Below the pieces are notes generated by a model. The model saw only the letters and a program-made list of their open reading frames with translations. It was not told the DNA's origin and ran no database searches. DNA of 64,000 bases from Bradyrhizobium sp. AZCC 1721 (lineage in GTDB: Bacteria; Pseudomonadota; Alphaproteobacteria; Rhizobiales; Xanthobacteraceae), in NCBI RefSeq assembly GCF_036924715.1, contig NZ_JAZHSB010000001.1:4703001-4767000 (forward strand). Reading direction: 5' to 3'. Shown here piece by piece: positions 17,006 through 25,930 of this stretch; positions within the stretch are counted from its first letter, which is position 1; every line of letters begins with the position of its first letter. Both the position numbers and the translations under genes were made by a program.

Positions 17006-17174
17006 CGCTGGAGGGGCCTCTACTCCGCGGCGGCTGCCTCGCGGCCGACCGGAAGCCCCAGTTCCTCTCCAGTATGATCGAGATTTTCCAGGCAATGGCG
17101 ACTTTTGTTGTTCTGTACCTCGACCATAAGTCATGGCAGACAGGCGCTCAATCAGAACCCATCGGGAGGCTCCC

Positions 17175-18197
17175 ATGCTGTTTCCAACCACGATCGCAGG
17201 CTCCTTGCCGAAGCCGGAATGGCTGGCCGAGCCCAACACGCTGTGGGCACCCTGGAAATCGAGGGGTGACGAGCTCGCCCGCGCCAAGCGCGATGCCACC
17301 ATGCTGGCGGTGAAGCTGCAGGAGGATGCTGGCGTTGATATCGTCACCGAGGGCGAGCAGGCCCGCCAGCACTTCGTCCACGGCTTTTTGGAGAAGGTCG
17401 AGGGCATTGATTTCGCCCACAAGGTCGAAATGGGCATCCGCAAGGACCGCTACAAGGCGATGGTGCCGCAGGTGACAGCACCGCTCACGCTCAAGGGGCG
17501 TGTCCATGCGGACGAGGCCCGAGTCGCCCGCACCCATACCACGCGCAAGCTGAAATTCACCCTGCCCGGTCCGATGACCATCGCAGACACCGTCGCCGAC
17601 CGGTATTACGGCGACAAGGTCAAGATGGCGTTCGCCTTTGCCGAGCTGCTCAACAGCGAGGCCAAGGCGTTGCAGGCGGATGGCGTCGACGTGATCCAGT
17701 TTGACGAGCCCGCCTTCAACGTCTTCATGGACGAGGTCTCCGACTGGGGCATCAAGGCATTGGAGCGGGCGGCCGAAGGGCTGACCTGCACCACCGCCGT
17801 TCACATCTGCTACGGCTATGGCATCAAGGCCAACACCGACTGGAAGCAGACGCTGGGCAGCGAGTGGCGGCAGTACGGGGATATTTTCCCGGCGATCGCC
17901 AAGAGCCCGATCCAGCAGGTCGCGATCGAGTGCCGCAACTCGAAAGTGCCGCTGGATCTGCTGGCGCTGCTGCCCGGCAAGGTCATCCAGGCCGGCGTGA
18001 TCGACGTCGCCAGCGACACGGTGGAGACCGCGGAAGACGTCGTTCAGGTGATCGAGGCGGTGTCGAAATTCGTGCCGCTCAGCAACATCGTCGCTACCAC
18101 CAATTGCGGCATGGCGCCGATGCGGAGAGATATCGCGGAGGCGAAGCTCGCGGCGCTCGGCGCGGGCGCAAGGCTGGCGCGGGAACGGTTGGGCTAA
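17175..18197 (+). CDS. MetE-like cobalamin-independent methionine synthase family protein
   Basis: 340-residue protein matching only the C-terminal catalytic barrel of MetE, which is about 750 residues in full-length enzymes. The zinc ligands are recognisable: VHICYG (His about 209, Cys about 211), a Glu in AIECRNS (about 250) and a Cys in TTNCGMAP (about 309). QFDEPAF precedes them. The start at 17175 follows GGGAGG. Short MetE-like proteins are common and some transfer methyl groups between substrates other than homocysteine and folate, so the true reaction is open. Confidence 0.8.
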   Translation: MLFPTTIAGSLPKPEWLAEPNTLWAPWKSRGDELARAKRDATMLAVKLQEDAGVDIVTEGEQARQHFVHGFLEKVEGIDFAHKVEMGIRKDRYKAMVPQVTAPLTLKGRVHADEARVARTHTTRKLKFTLPGPMTIADTVADRYYGDKVKMAFAFAELLNSEAKALQADGVDVIQFDEPAFNVFMDEVSDWGIKALERAAEGLTCTTAVHICYGYGIKANTDWKQTLGSEWRQYGDIFPAIAKSPIQQVAIECRNSKVPLDLLALLPGKVIQAGVIDVASDTVETAEDVVQVIEAVSKFVPLSNIVATTNCGMAPMRRDIAEAKLAALGAGARLARERLG

Positions 18198-18200
18198 CCC

Positions 18201-18285
18201 CGTCATTGCGAGCGAAGCGAAGCAATCCACCTCTCTACACGGGGATAGATGGATTGCTTCGTCGCTTCGCTCCTCGCAATGACGG
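18201..18285. repeat. Palindromic repeat, 'cgtcattgcgag' family
   Basis: cgtcattgcgagcgaagcga / tcgcttcgctcctcgcaatgacg ends with inner caatcca / tggattg arms, directly after the MetE-like stop. Confidence 0.85.
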
Positions 18286-18294
18286 GGATAGTCT

Positions 18295-18912
18295 TTATCC
18301 CATCGCGCTCGGATGCAGCACCGGTCGATATCCGGCGCCGAATGCACGCAACGTCGACGGCGGCGTCAATAGCATCGCGACGTCGAGCGCATCGACCGCC
18401 TCGCGATATCCCGCCATCGACCATTGCAGCGCCCTGCCCTGCACGATCAATAAAGACTCTTCGCCCCGCTGCACCATCGCGCCGTCAGGCAACTGCGCCA
18501 CCGGCACTGGCGGCGGATGCAGCCGCTTTTTGCCGCGCTCCAGCCGCTCACCATGCAGCGCGGCATCGATCTCCCGCGCACGAATGTCCTTCGCACCATT
18601 GCCCACTTCCCACGCCGCGCGAAAGCGGTTGGCGTCGTCGCGGCGGCAGAAGAAGCATGGGCGGTGCCCGGCGGCGAAGGCGGTCGCCTCGTCGAGAAAG
18701 AACAACTCGGTCCAGCTCCGCCGGCCCATCACGGGCCGCCGCCACCCTCTGAACTCGCAGACGCAGGTGATCCAGGCCGGGCTCGACCAGCGCTTCTTCA
18801 ATAAAGTTTTGGTCGCGGGATCGTGGATGATGCCGCGGTTACCGGTGAACATGCCGCGATACGGGGTCGCGATGATGTCGCCTGTGGGCGTGACGCGGTT
18901 TTGAAGGGGCAT
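18295..18912 (-). CDS. Conserved hypothetical protein with a CxxC motif
   Basis: 205-residue protein I cannot assign to a named family. It opens MPLQNRVTPTGDI and is rich in Arg and Trp. It contains HRPCFFCRRDDANRF (about residues 83-97), where the CxxC could bind metal. There is no signal peptide or membrane helix. The gene lies alone between two palindromic repeats. Coding is supported by the sensible composition over the full length and by an unbroken frame. Confidence 0.65.
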   Translation of the reverse strand: MPLQNRVTPTGDIIATPYRGMFTGNRGIIHDPATKTLLKKRWSSPAWITCVCEFRGWRRPVMGRRSWTELFFLDEATAFAAGHRPCFFCRRDDANRFRAAWEVGNGAKDIRAREIDAALHGERLERGKKRLHPPPVPVAQLPDGAMVQRGEESLLIVQGRALQWSMAGYREAVDALDVAMLLTPPSTLRAFGAGYRPVLHPSAMG

Positions 18913-18934
18913 GTGACGCTCAAAAGCCTATCAC

Positions 18935-19022
18935 CGTCATTGCGAGCGCAGCGAAGCAATCCATCTCTCCTCGCGCGCGGAAGCATGGATTGCTTCGTCG
19001 CTATCGCTCCTCGCAATGACGG
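18935..19022. repeat. Palindromic repeat, 'cgtcattgcgag' family
   Basis: cgtcattgcgagcgcagcga / tcgctatcgctcctcgcaatgacg ends with inner gaagcaatccat and atggattgcttc arms. Confidence 0.85.
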
Positions 19023-19040
19023 CCAGACCACGGCATGCCA

Positions 19041-19559
19041 TCACGGACGGATCGGCGGCTGGAACGACAGCGCAGTGTCCCAGGGAAAATGGATCCAGGT
19101 ATCCTGCGATACTTCAGTGATGAAAGTATCGACCAGCGGCTTGCCTTTCGGCTTGGCGTAGACGGTGGCGAAATGTGCATCGGGGAGCATCTGGCGCACC
19201 AGCCGTCCGGTGGTACCGGTATCGACGAGGTCGTCGACGATCAACAGCCCCTTGCCGGTGCCGCCGCCAAGTTTGGCGACATCGGGCGAGACGCCCTTCA
19301 GCACCTGCAGATCGCCCTGCTTGTCGTGGTCGTAGCTCGCGACACAGACCGTATCGATCACCCGCAAGCCCAGCTCGCGGGCCACGATCGCAGCCGGCAC
19401 CAGGCCGCCGCGGGTGATCGCGATCACGGCGTGAAACGGCCCGACCTCGTTGAGCCGCCAGGTCAGCGCCCGGCAATCCCGGTGAAACTGGTCCCAGGAC
19501 ACCGGAAAGGGCCGGCCGGCCTTCGCCTCGGCGCTCGGTTCGTAATTGTTGTCTGCCAC
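19041..19559 (-). CDS. gpt: Xanthine phosphoribosyltransferase
   Basis: 172-residue type I phosphoribosyltransferase of the XGPRT class, converting xanthine (and guanine) plus PRPP to the nucleotide in purine salvage. Seen are AITRGGLVPAAIVARELG, the PRPP-binding loop LLIVDDLVDTGTTG, and the C-terminal WIHFPWDT typical of Gpt. Length is close to the usual 150-170 residues. It lies 54 bp downstream of the CinA-type gene on the same strand and may share its transcript. Confidence 0.9.
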   Translation of the reverse strand: MADNNYEPSAEAKAGRPFPVSWDQFHRDCRALTWRLNEVGPFHAVIAITRGGLVPAAIVARELGLRVIDTVCVASYDHDKQGDLQVLKGVSPDVAKLGGGTGKGLLIVDDLVDTGTTGRLVRQMLPDAHFATVYAKPKGKPLVDTFITEVSQDTWIHFPWDTALSFQPPIRP

Positions 19560-19613
19560 GCTGCTTCGCCTTGTCGCTTCGTCTTGTCGCTTCGTCTTGT
19601 CCTGGCCTGTCTG

Positions 19614-20354
19614 CTACCGGGTGGTGACGTTCAATGCCGCCAGCATCTCCTTCACCGCGGCCATCGCGGCGTTGAGCTTGTCGGGATCGCGCGAGCGAAC
19701 GACGAGGTTGGTGTTCGGCTTCTTGTCCTCGTCCATGAACGGATAGCTGCCGATGATGGTGTCGGGATGGGCGTTGGCGATCTCCCGCAACGGCCCGCCG
19801 ATGTCGCCTTCGCGCGCATTGGCGCGTACCGAGTCCGACAGCATCCGCACGCCCGATTTCAGCTTGGGCGCGACGATGTCCATCATCGCCTGCATGATCG
19901 AGGGGATGCCGGCCATGACTATTACATTGCCGAGCTTGAAACCGGGCGCCAGGATGGTCGCGCTCTGGATCAGTTCGGCGCCGTCGGGCACACGCGCCAT
20001 GCGCAGCCGCGCCTCGTTCAGATCCTGCTCGCTCCAGCGCTCGCGGAAGCGCGCCACCACCTCCGGATGATGACCGATCCCGACACTGAAGGCCTTAGCG
20101 ACGCTGTCAGCGGTGATGTCGTCATGGGTCGGTCCGATGCCGCCGGTGGTGAAGACGTAGGTGTAGCGATTCCGCAGTGCATTAAGGGCGTCGACAATGT
20201 CGGTCTCGTCGTCGGCGACGATGCGGACCTCCTTGAGGTCGATCCCGATATTGGTCAGGTATTCGGCGATGAACCCGATATTCTTGTCCTTGGTACGGCC
20301 GGACAAGATCTCGTCGCCGATGACCAGAATACCCGCCGTGACGATCTCGCTCAT
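19614..20354 (-). CDS. CinA-type molybdopterin-binding domain protein
   Basis: 246-residue protein with only the N-terminal MoaB/MogA-like domain of CinA. ILVIGDEILSGRTKDKN opens it, and TTGGIGPTHDDIT is the characteristic Gly-rich loop. The C-terminal nicotinamide-nucleotide amidase domain of full-length CinA is absent, as in many alphaproteobacterial paralogues. The start at 20354 has GGGGAG 6 bases upstream; the longer frame to 20441 lacks such a site. Confidence 0.85.
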   Translation of the reverse strand: MSEIVTAGILVIGDEILSGRTKDKNIGFIAEYLTNIGIDLKEVRIVADDETDIVDALNALRNRYTYVFTTGGIGPTHDDITADSVAKAFSVGIGHHPEVVARFRERWSEQDLNEARLRMARVPDGAELIQSATILAPGFKLGNVIVMAGIPSIMQAMMDIVAPKLKSGVRMLSDSVRANAREGDIGGPLREIANAHPDTIIGSYPFMDEDKKPNTNLVVRSRDPDKLNAAMAAVKEMLAALNVTTR

Positions 20355-20573
20355 GACTTCTCCCCACCTGCCCCGTACTTTGCGCAAGCAACGCATTGAA
20401 GTCACGGGGGTTTGCTGCCGAAATAAGCACCCGGCAGCCATTTTTTAGGGCAGCGCGGCCGGCTACCCACACGAAATGCCGCAAGCCAATGCATATCGCG
20501 CTGGCCCGAGCCTTGCTACCATCCTGTGAACTCATGCACCGTGCCGCATGGCTTCGAGAGATAGTCAGGATTT

Positions 20574-21993
20574 ATGGCAGTTGCCTTCGATGAAATGAAC
20601 GGGCCCGGCGGCGACCTCCGCCCGGCCTACCAGGAGCTCTCCCGCTGGCTGAAGGAGACGCCTCCGGATGCCCTGGAATATCGCCGCCAGGAGGCGGAAC
20701 TGTTGTTCCGCCGGATCGGCATCACCTTCGCCGTCTATGGCGACGCCGAGGCGCAGGAGCGGCTGATCCCCTTCGACGTGATCCCGCGAATCATGTCGGC
20801 GAAGGAATGGGCCGTTCTGGAGAAGGGCCTGAAGCAGCGGGTCCGCGCGCTCAACATGTTCCTGCGCGATATCTATCACGGCCGCGACATCCTGCGCGCC
20901 AACATCATTCCCGACGACCTGATCTTCCAAAACCCGGTCTTCCGCCCTGAGATGAACGGCCAGAGCGTGCCGCATGACGTCTACGTGCACATCGCAGGGA
21001 TCGATATCGTCCGGGTCGACGCCGACAATTTCATCGTGCTGGAGGATAACGCGCGGACGCCCTCGGGCGTCTCCTACATGCTCGAAAACCGCGAAATCAT
21101 GATGCGGCTGTTTCCCGACCTGTTCGCCCGCCACCGCGTTGCACCTGTAGAGCGATACCCGGACGAATTGTTGTCGGCGCTGCGCTCGGTGGCGCCGCTC
21201 TCCGCCTCGGCCGAGCCGACGGTCGCGCTGATGACGCCGGGCGTCTACAATTCCGCCTATTACGAACACTCTTTCCTCGCCGACAAGCTCGGCATCGAGC
21301 TGGTCGAGGGCCGCGACCTCATCGTCAAGAACGACGAGGTGTTCATGCGCACCACAGAGGGGCTGAAACGCGTCGACGTGATCTACCGCCGCGTCGACGA
21401 CGATTTCCTCGACCCCCTCACCTTCCGGCCGGATTCGGCGCTCGGCGTGCCCGGGCTGATGTCGGCCTATGCGGCCGGCAATATCACGCTGGCGAACGCA
21501 GTCGGCACCGGGATTGCCGACGACAAGGCGATCTATTCCTACATGCCGGAGGTGGTAAAGTTCTATCTCGGCGAAGAGCCGATTCTGAAGAACGTGCCGA
21601 CCTGGCGCTGCCGCGAGCCAAAAGACCTGTCCTATGTGCTCGACAATTTGAGCGAGCTGGTGGTGAAGGAAGTGCACGGCTCCGGCGGCTACGGCATGCT
21701 GATCGGCCCGGCCGCGACGAAGGCGACGATCGAGGCGTTCCGCGACAAGCTCAAGCGCGAGCCGGAGGGTTTTATCGCCCAGCCGACGCTGGCGCTCTCG
21801 ACCTGCCCGACCTGCACCGCCTCCGGCCTCGCCCCGCGCCATGTCGATTTGCGCCCGTTCGTGCTGACGCGGCAGCAAGCACGTCACCATCGTGCCGGGC
21901 GGACTGACTCGCGTGGCGCTGAAGGAAGGCTCCCTGGTGGTCAATTCCAGCCAGGGCGGCGGCACCAAGGACACCTGGATACTGGACGAATAG
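20574..21993 (+). pseudogene. Circularly permuted ATP-grasp protein (DUF404/DUF407), one-base frameshift
   Basis: The frame from 20574 reads 432 codons of a type 2 circularly permuted ATP-grasp ligase (for example EDNARTPSGVSYMLENRE, LVVKEVHGSGGYGMLIGP, RHVDLRPFVLT). It then derails at 21870, where an extra base lies in 'ctgacgcggc'. Skipping it restores GSKHVTIVPGG ... VNSSQGGGTKDTW and a stop at 21993, giving about 472 residues, the family's normal size. The unshifted frame would run on to 22163 into the next gene. Relatives are predicted to ligate amino groups to carboxylates using ATP. The alpha-E, transglutaminase and Anbu genes follow. Whether the shift is real or a sequencing error is undecided. 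Confidence 0.8.
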
Positions 21994-22009
21994 AGAGCGA
22001 AATCTTCGT

Positions 22010-22954
22010 ATGCTGTCGCGCACTGCCGAAAACCTGTACTGGCTGGCCCGCTATGTCGAGCGCGCCGAATATATCGCGCGCACCATCGATGCGACCTTGC
22101 GAGTCACCGCGCTTCCCGCCGCCTATATCGGCAAGACCAATGAGTGGGAATCGGCGCTGCTGACGGCCGGGGTCAGCGCAAGCTTCTACGAGGCCTATCC
22201 GGAAGCCACCGAGCAGAACGTCGTCGAATATCTGGCATTCTCGCCTTCCAATCCTTCCTCGATCAAGAACTGCATCGAGGCCGCGCGGCTCAATTCGCGC
22301 TCGGTGCGCACCGCGCTGACATCGGAGATGTGGGACACCATCAACTCGGCGTGGATCGAATTGCAGGAAGTCTGGGGCAAGGGCACCTCCAGCCGCGAGG
22401 AACTGGCGCGATTCCTCCGCTTCGTGCAGGAGACCTCGCTGCGGTTCGACGGCTCGGCCTACCGGACCATGCTGCGCAACGACGCCTATTGGTTCTCGCG
22501 GCTCGGGCTGCACCTGGAGCGCGCCGACAACACCGCGCGCATTCTCGACGTGAAATATCACGTGCTGCTGCCCGAGGAAGAGCACGTCGGTGGTCCCCTG
22601 GACTACTACCAGTGGACCTCGATCCTGCGCTCGGTCTCCGCGCTAACCGCCTATCACTGGGTCTACCGCGAGACGCTAAAGCCGTGGCTGATCGCCGACC
22701 TCCTGATCCTCAACGACACGCTGCCACGCTCGCTGGCGAGCTGCTACAGCAATCTGGTGCGCAATCTCGACCAGATCGGCGTCGCCTACGGTCGCCAGGG
22801 CGCCGCCCAGCGCCACGCCCGCGGCGTCCGCAACCGGCTTGAACACAGCCATATGGACGATATCTTCCAGCACGGCGTCCATGAGTTCATCCAGGAGTTC
22901 ATCGCGGACAATGCGCGGCTCGGTGAGATCATCACCAAGCAGTATTTGATTTGA
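22010..22954 (+). CDS. Alpha-E domain-containing protein (DUF403)
   Basis: 314-residue all-helical alpha-E protein. The opening MLSRTAENLYWLARYVERAEYIAR is diagnostic, and WFSRLGLHLERADNTARILD recurs in the middle with the same ER-A pattern. The function is unproven. The family nearly always neighbours circularly permuted ATP-grasp and transglutaminase genes, and has been proposed to work with the ligase in making or attaching peptides. Here it starts 16 bp after the restored stop of the ATP-grasp gene. Confidence 0.9.
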   Translation: MLSRTAENLYWLARYVERAEYIARTIDATLRVTALPAAYIGKTNEWESALLTAGVSASFYEAYPEATEQNVVEYLAFSPSNPSSIKNCIEAARLNSRSVRTALTSEMWDTINSAWIELQEVWGKGTSSREELARFLRFVQETSLRFDGSAYRTMLRNDAYWFSRLGLHLERADNTARILDVKYHVLLPEEEHVGGPLDYYQWTSILRSVSALTAYHWVYRETLKPWLIADLLILNDTLPRSLASCYSNLVRNLDQIGVAYGRQGAAQRHARGVRNRLEHSHMDDIFQHGVHEFIQEFIADNARLGEIITKQYLI

Positions 22955-22980
22955 GATTTCGGACGAACAAAACCAACCGC

Positions 22981-23066
22981 CGTCATGGCCGGGCTTGTCC
23001 CGGCCATCCACGTCTTGCTATGCCAACCGAAGAACGTGGATGCCCGGGACAAGCCCGGGCATGACG
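22981..23066. repeat. Palindromic repeat, 'cgtcatggccgggcttgtcccggc' type
   Basis: The arms cgtcatggccgggcttgtcccggccatccacg and cgtggatgcccgggacaagcccgggcatgacg are nearly perfect inverted copies around about 22 bases. It lies between the alpha-E and transglutaminase genes. Confidence 0.85.
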
Positions 23067-23085
23067 ATCCGAACCTGGTCAAGCC

Positions 23086-23925
23086 ATGCGCCTGCGAATT
23101 GCCCACTCCACCAGCTATCTATACGAGCCGCCGGCCACGGGCGTGATCCAGATCCTGCGGATGACGCCCGGCAGCCATGACGGGCAGTATGTCGCCGAAT
23201 GGCAGATCGACGTCTCGACCGACTCTCGCCTCGACATGCACCAGGATGCATTCGGCAACGTCACGCATGTGCTCACCCAGGGGCCGATCGCCGACCTCAC
23301 CATCCATGTCGAGGGCCTGATCGAGACCCATGACACCGGCGGCGTGCTGCGCGGTACCGACGAGCGCTTTCCGCCGAGCCTGTTCCTGCGCCAGACCGCG
23401 CTGACCGAAGTCAATCCGGCGATGGCGATCTTTGCCCGCGAGCTGCGGTCGGAGTCCGATGGCGACGTGCTCGGTTTCCTGCATGCGCTGATGGTGCAGA
23501 TCAACGAGCACATGACATTCGACGAAGACCCCACCCACTCGGGCACCTCGGCGGCGGAGGCGTTCGCGCTCAGGCGCGGCGTCTGCCAGGACTATGCGCA
23601 CATCTTCATCGCCTGCGCCCGATCCGGCGGCGTGCCGGCGCGCTTCGTCTCCGGCCATTTCCTGCGCTCCGACGGAATGGTGCACCAGCCGGCGGGCCAC
23701 GCCTGGGCGGAAGCCTACGTGCCCGATCTCGGCTGGGTCGGCTTCGATGCCGCCAACGGCATCTGCACCACCGACGCCCACGCTCGTGTCGCAATCGGGC
23801 TCGACTATCTCGGCGCCGCCCCGGTACGCGGCACCCGCTATGGCGGCGGCACGGAAACGCTAACGGTGGCGGTCAAGGTCGATCGGGCCGGCCGGCCGGG
23901 GCAGTGGCAAAGCCAGTCGCAGTGA
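23086..23925 (+). CDS. Transglutaminase-like cysteine protease family protein
   Basis: 279-residue protein with a bacterial transglutaminase N-terminal beta domain and a papain-fold transglutaminase core. The triad is visible: Cys167 in RRGVCQDYAH, His205 in PAGHAWAEAY and Asp221 in VGFDAANG. MRLRIAHSTSYLYEPP is the usual family start, and no signal peptide is present. Such proteins are thought to cleave or cross-link peptide or isopeptide bonds. With ATP-grasp, alpha-E and Anbu they form a recurring gene neighbourhood of unproven function. Confidence 0.9.
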   Translation: MRLRIAHSTSYLYEPPATGVIQILRMTPGSHDGQYVAEWQIDVSTDSRLDMHQDAFGNVTHVLTQGPIADLTIHVEGLIETHDTGGVLRGTDERFPPSLFLRQTALTEVNPAMAIFARELRSESDGDVLGFLHALMVQINEHMTFDEDPTHSGTSAAEAFALRRGVCQDYAHIFIACARSGGVPARFVSGHFLRSDGMVHQPAGHAWAEAYVPDLGWVGFDAANGICTTDAHARVAIGLDYLGAAPVRGTRYGGGTETLTVAVKVDRAGRPGQWQSQSQ

Positions 23926-23945
23926 CGGCCCCGGACCTTCCCCAC

Positions 23946-24030
23946 CGTCATTGCGAGCGCAGCGAAGCAATCCATCTCGCCGCTTGCTGAAGCGTGGATT
24001 GCTTCGTCGCTTCGCTCCTCGCAATGACGG
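23946..24030. repeat. Palindromic repeat, 'cgtcattgcgag' family
   Basis: cgtcattgcgagcgcagcga / tcgcttcgctcctcgcaatgacg with inner aatccat / tggatt arms, between convergent genes. Confidence 0.85.
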
Positions 24031-24040
24031 TGGAGGGATG

Positions 24041-25651
24041 TCACTTATCCAACCACACATCCTCGAACCGCAGGTTGTTGTACTGGCTATTATCATGCGG
24101 CCGGAAATTCTTCACGTAAGGCTGCCAGCAATTGCCGGCCGAGGAGTGCAGGATGATCGGCCGCGCGGCGTCCTCGACCAGTAGCCGCTCGATATCCCAG
24201 ACGAACTTCCTGCGCTTTTCCTTGTCGAGCTCGCGCGATTGCGCCGCCAGCAATCTGTCGACCTCGGCATTGCAGTACTGGGTATAGTTGCGCTCCGACT
24301 TGCAGGAATAGTTCTCGACGATATTGCCATCGGGATCGTCGACGCTGACGCCGGTCAAGTTCAGCCCAATCGTGTAGTCTTTCTTCGCCAGCCGCGCGTA
24401 CCAGCGCGGCGTATCGAGGATGTCGAGCTCGCCCGTGATGTAGATCTTCTTCAACTGGTCGATCAGGATCACGGCGGGATCGCGATAGGTCGGCAGGTTC
24501 CTGGTCTGGATCTTGATCTGCAGCGGTTTGGCGTCGCTATAGCCGAGCTTCTGCATGATCGCTTGCGCCTCGGCGATGTCCTTCTCGGTATCGGGGCCGT
24601 AGCCGGTCAGCGACGACACCATGTCCGGCGGCATGCCCCACTCGCCCGCGGGCTTGGCCAGCATTGCCCCGCCCATCCGCGCCAGTCCTTCCGTCAGGAT
24701 CGTGTTGAAGGGTTTTCGGTCCAGCGCCAGCGACATCGCTTTGCGGATCTCCGGATTGTCGAACGGCGCATTGACGCGGTTGACCATCAGGTTGATCTGC
24801 ACTCCCGTTGTCGTCATCTCGCAGATCGCGTGCGGCGCGCGTGCCTTCACATCCTTCATCAGGGGAATGCTGACGTCGGACGGAAAGGTGATGTCGTAAT
24901 CGCCGGTGGCAAAGGCCAGCATCCGCGTTGCGCGGCTGTCGATCATCCGGAACGTGATCTCGTCGAGATATGGACGATCCTTCTTCCAGTAGTCGGGATT
25001 GCGTACCAGGCGAATCGACTCACCGCGCCTGAACTCAACGAATTTGAACGGCCCGGTGCCGATCGGCTTGGTGCGCATCACCTGCTGCGATACATGGCAG
25101 GGATAGACCGGCGAGAACGCGCTCGCCAGCAGCACCGGCAAGCTCGGCTGCGGCTCGCTCAACTCGAAGGTCGTCTCATGATCGCCGTTGATCGAGACGT
25201 CCTGCAGCTTCGTGTACCAGACCTTGCGCGGGTTGCGCTTGAAGTCCTGGGTCTCGGCCTTGCCGATCAGCATCCGCCAGGTGCACTGCACGTCCTTGGC
25301 CGTAAACGGCTGGCCGTCGTGCCATTTCACGCCCTGCCGTAGCTTGAACGTCAATTTCGTATTGGTGGAATCCCACGACCAGGTTTCGGCGAGTTCCGGA
25401 ATGACCGTATCGATGCTTTCGTGGACCTTGGCGGGATCAAACACCACGAGGTTGTTGAAGATGGCGGCGAACGGCGTCACCTAGGCGATGGTCGCTTCCT
25501 CGTGCAGCGAGGTCGAGGGCGGATTGTCGTTGTGATAGAGCCTGAGCGTGCCGCCCTTTTTCTGCGCTGAGGCGGGAACCGCCGTGAGCAATGCGATGCA
25601 AAGCATCGCCACAGAGATGGTGAGTTCGCCCGACAGCCGGCTGGCGCGCAT
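24041..25651 (-). pseudogene. Peptide ABC transporter substrate-binding protein with in-frame amber stop
   Basis: From the ATG at 25651 the frame gives a signal peptide (VAMLCIALLTAVPASAQ), then KKGGTLRLYHNDNPPSTSLH and EEATIA. Codon 57 is TAG (25483-25481), and the same frame then runs intact for 479 codons as a family-5 solute-binding protein (LTFKLRQGVKWHDGQPF). A single C-to-T change of a CAG codon would explain the stop. Initiation at the GTG just after the stop would give a protein without export signal. No transporter genes adjoin it. It lies antisense between the transglutaminase and Anbu genes. Confidence 0.82.
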
Positions 25652-25930
25652 GATGGCCTCCCAATGCTTTTTGTTCTTGTGGGAGAGCCAGCGTGCCGGA
25701 GGCCGCGGACATAATCAATATTCGCAGGCTCGATAGTTGGAGGCGGCGCAGGCCTCAGCCAAGCCTCAGTCATGGCTTAGGCCTGCGACATCGTCCCGAT
25801 CTGGGTTTGCGCCTTCGGATTGCCCGCTTCCGCCAGCGGGCGGATCAGCCGGATCGAATTGGGGTTGGATGGCCCCTCGAAATTGGCTACTAGTTGGCGC
25901 CGAAAAATCAGGCGCGTTCGGGGATCTGGA

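Noticed and set aside
17006..17174. Riboswitch (SAM or cobalamin type) before the MetE-like gene
   Set aside because: I could not find the conserved core motifs or a terminator/antiterminator pair in this short leader.
5386..24030. Repeated palindromes as a possible CRISPR array
   Set aside because: The copies are dispersed singly between genes, are internally palindromic and lack regularly spaced unique spacers; no cas genes are present.
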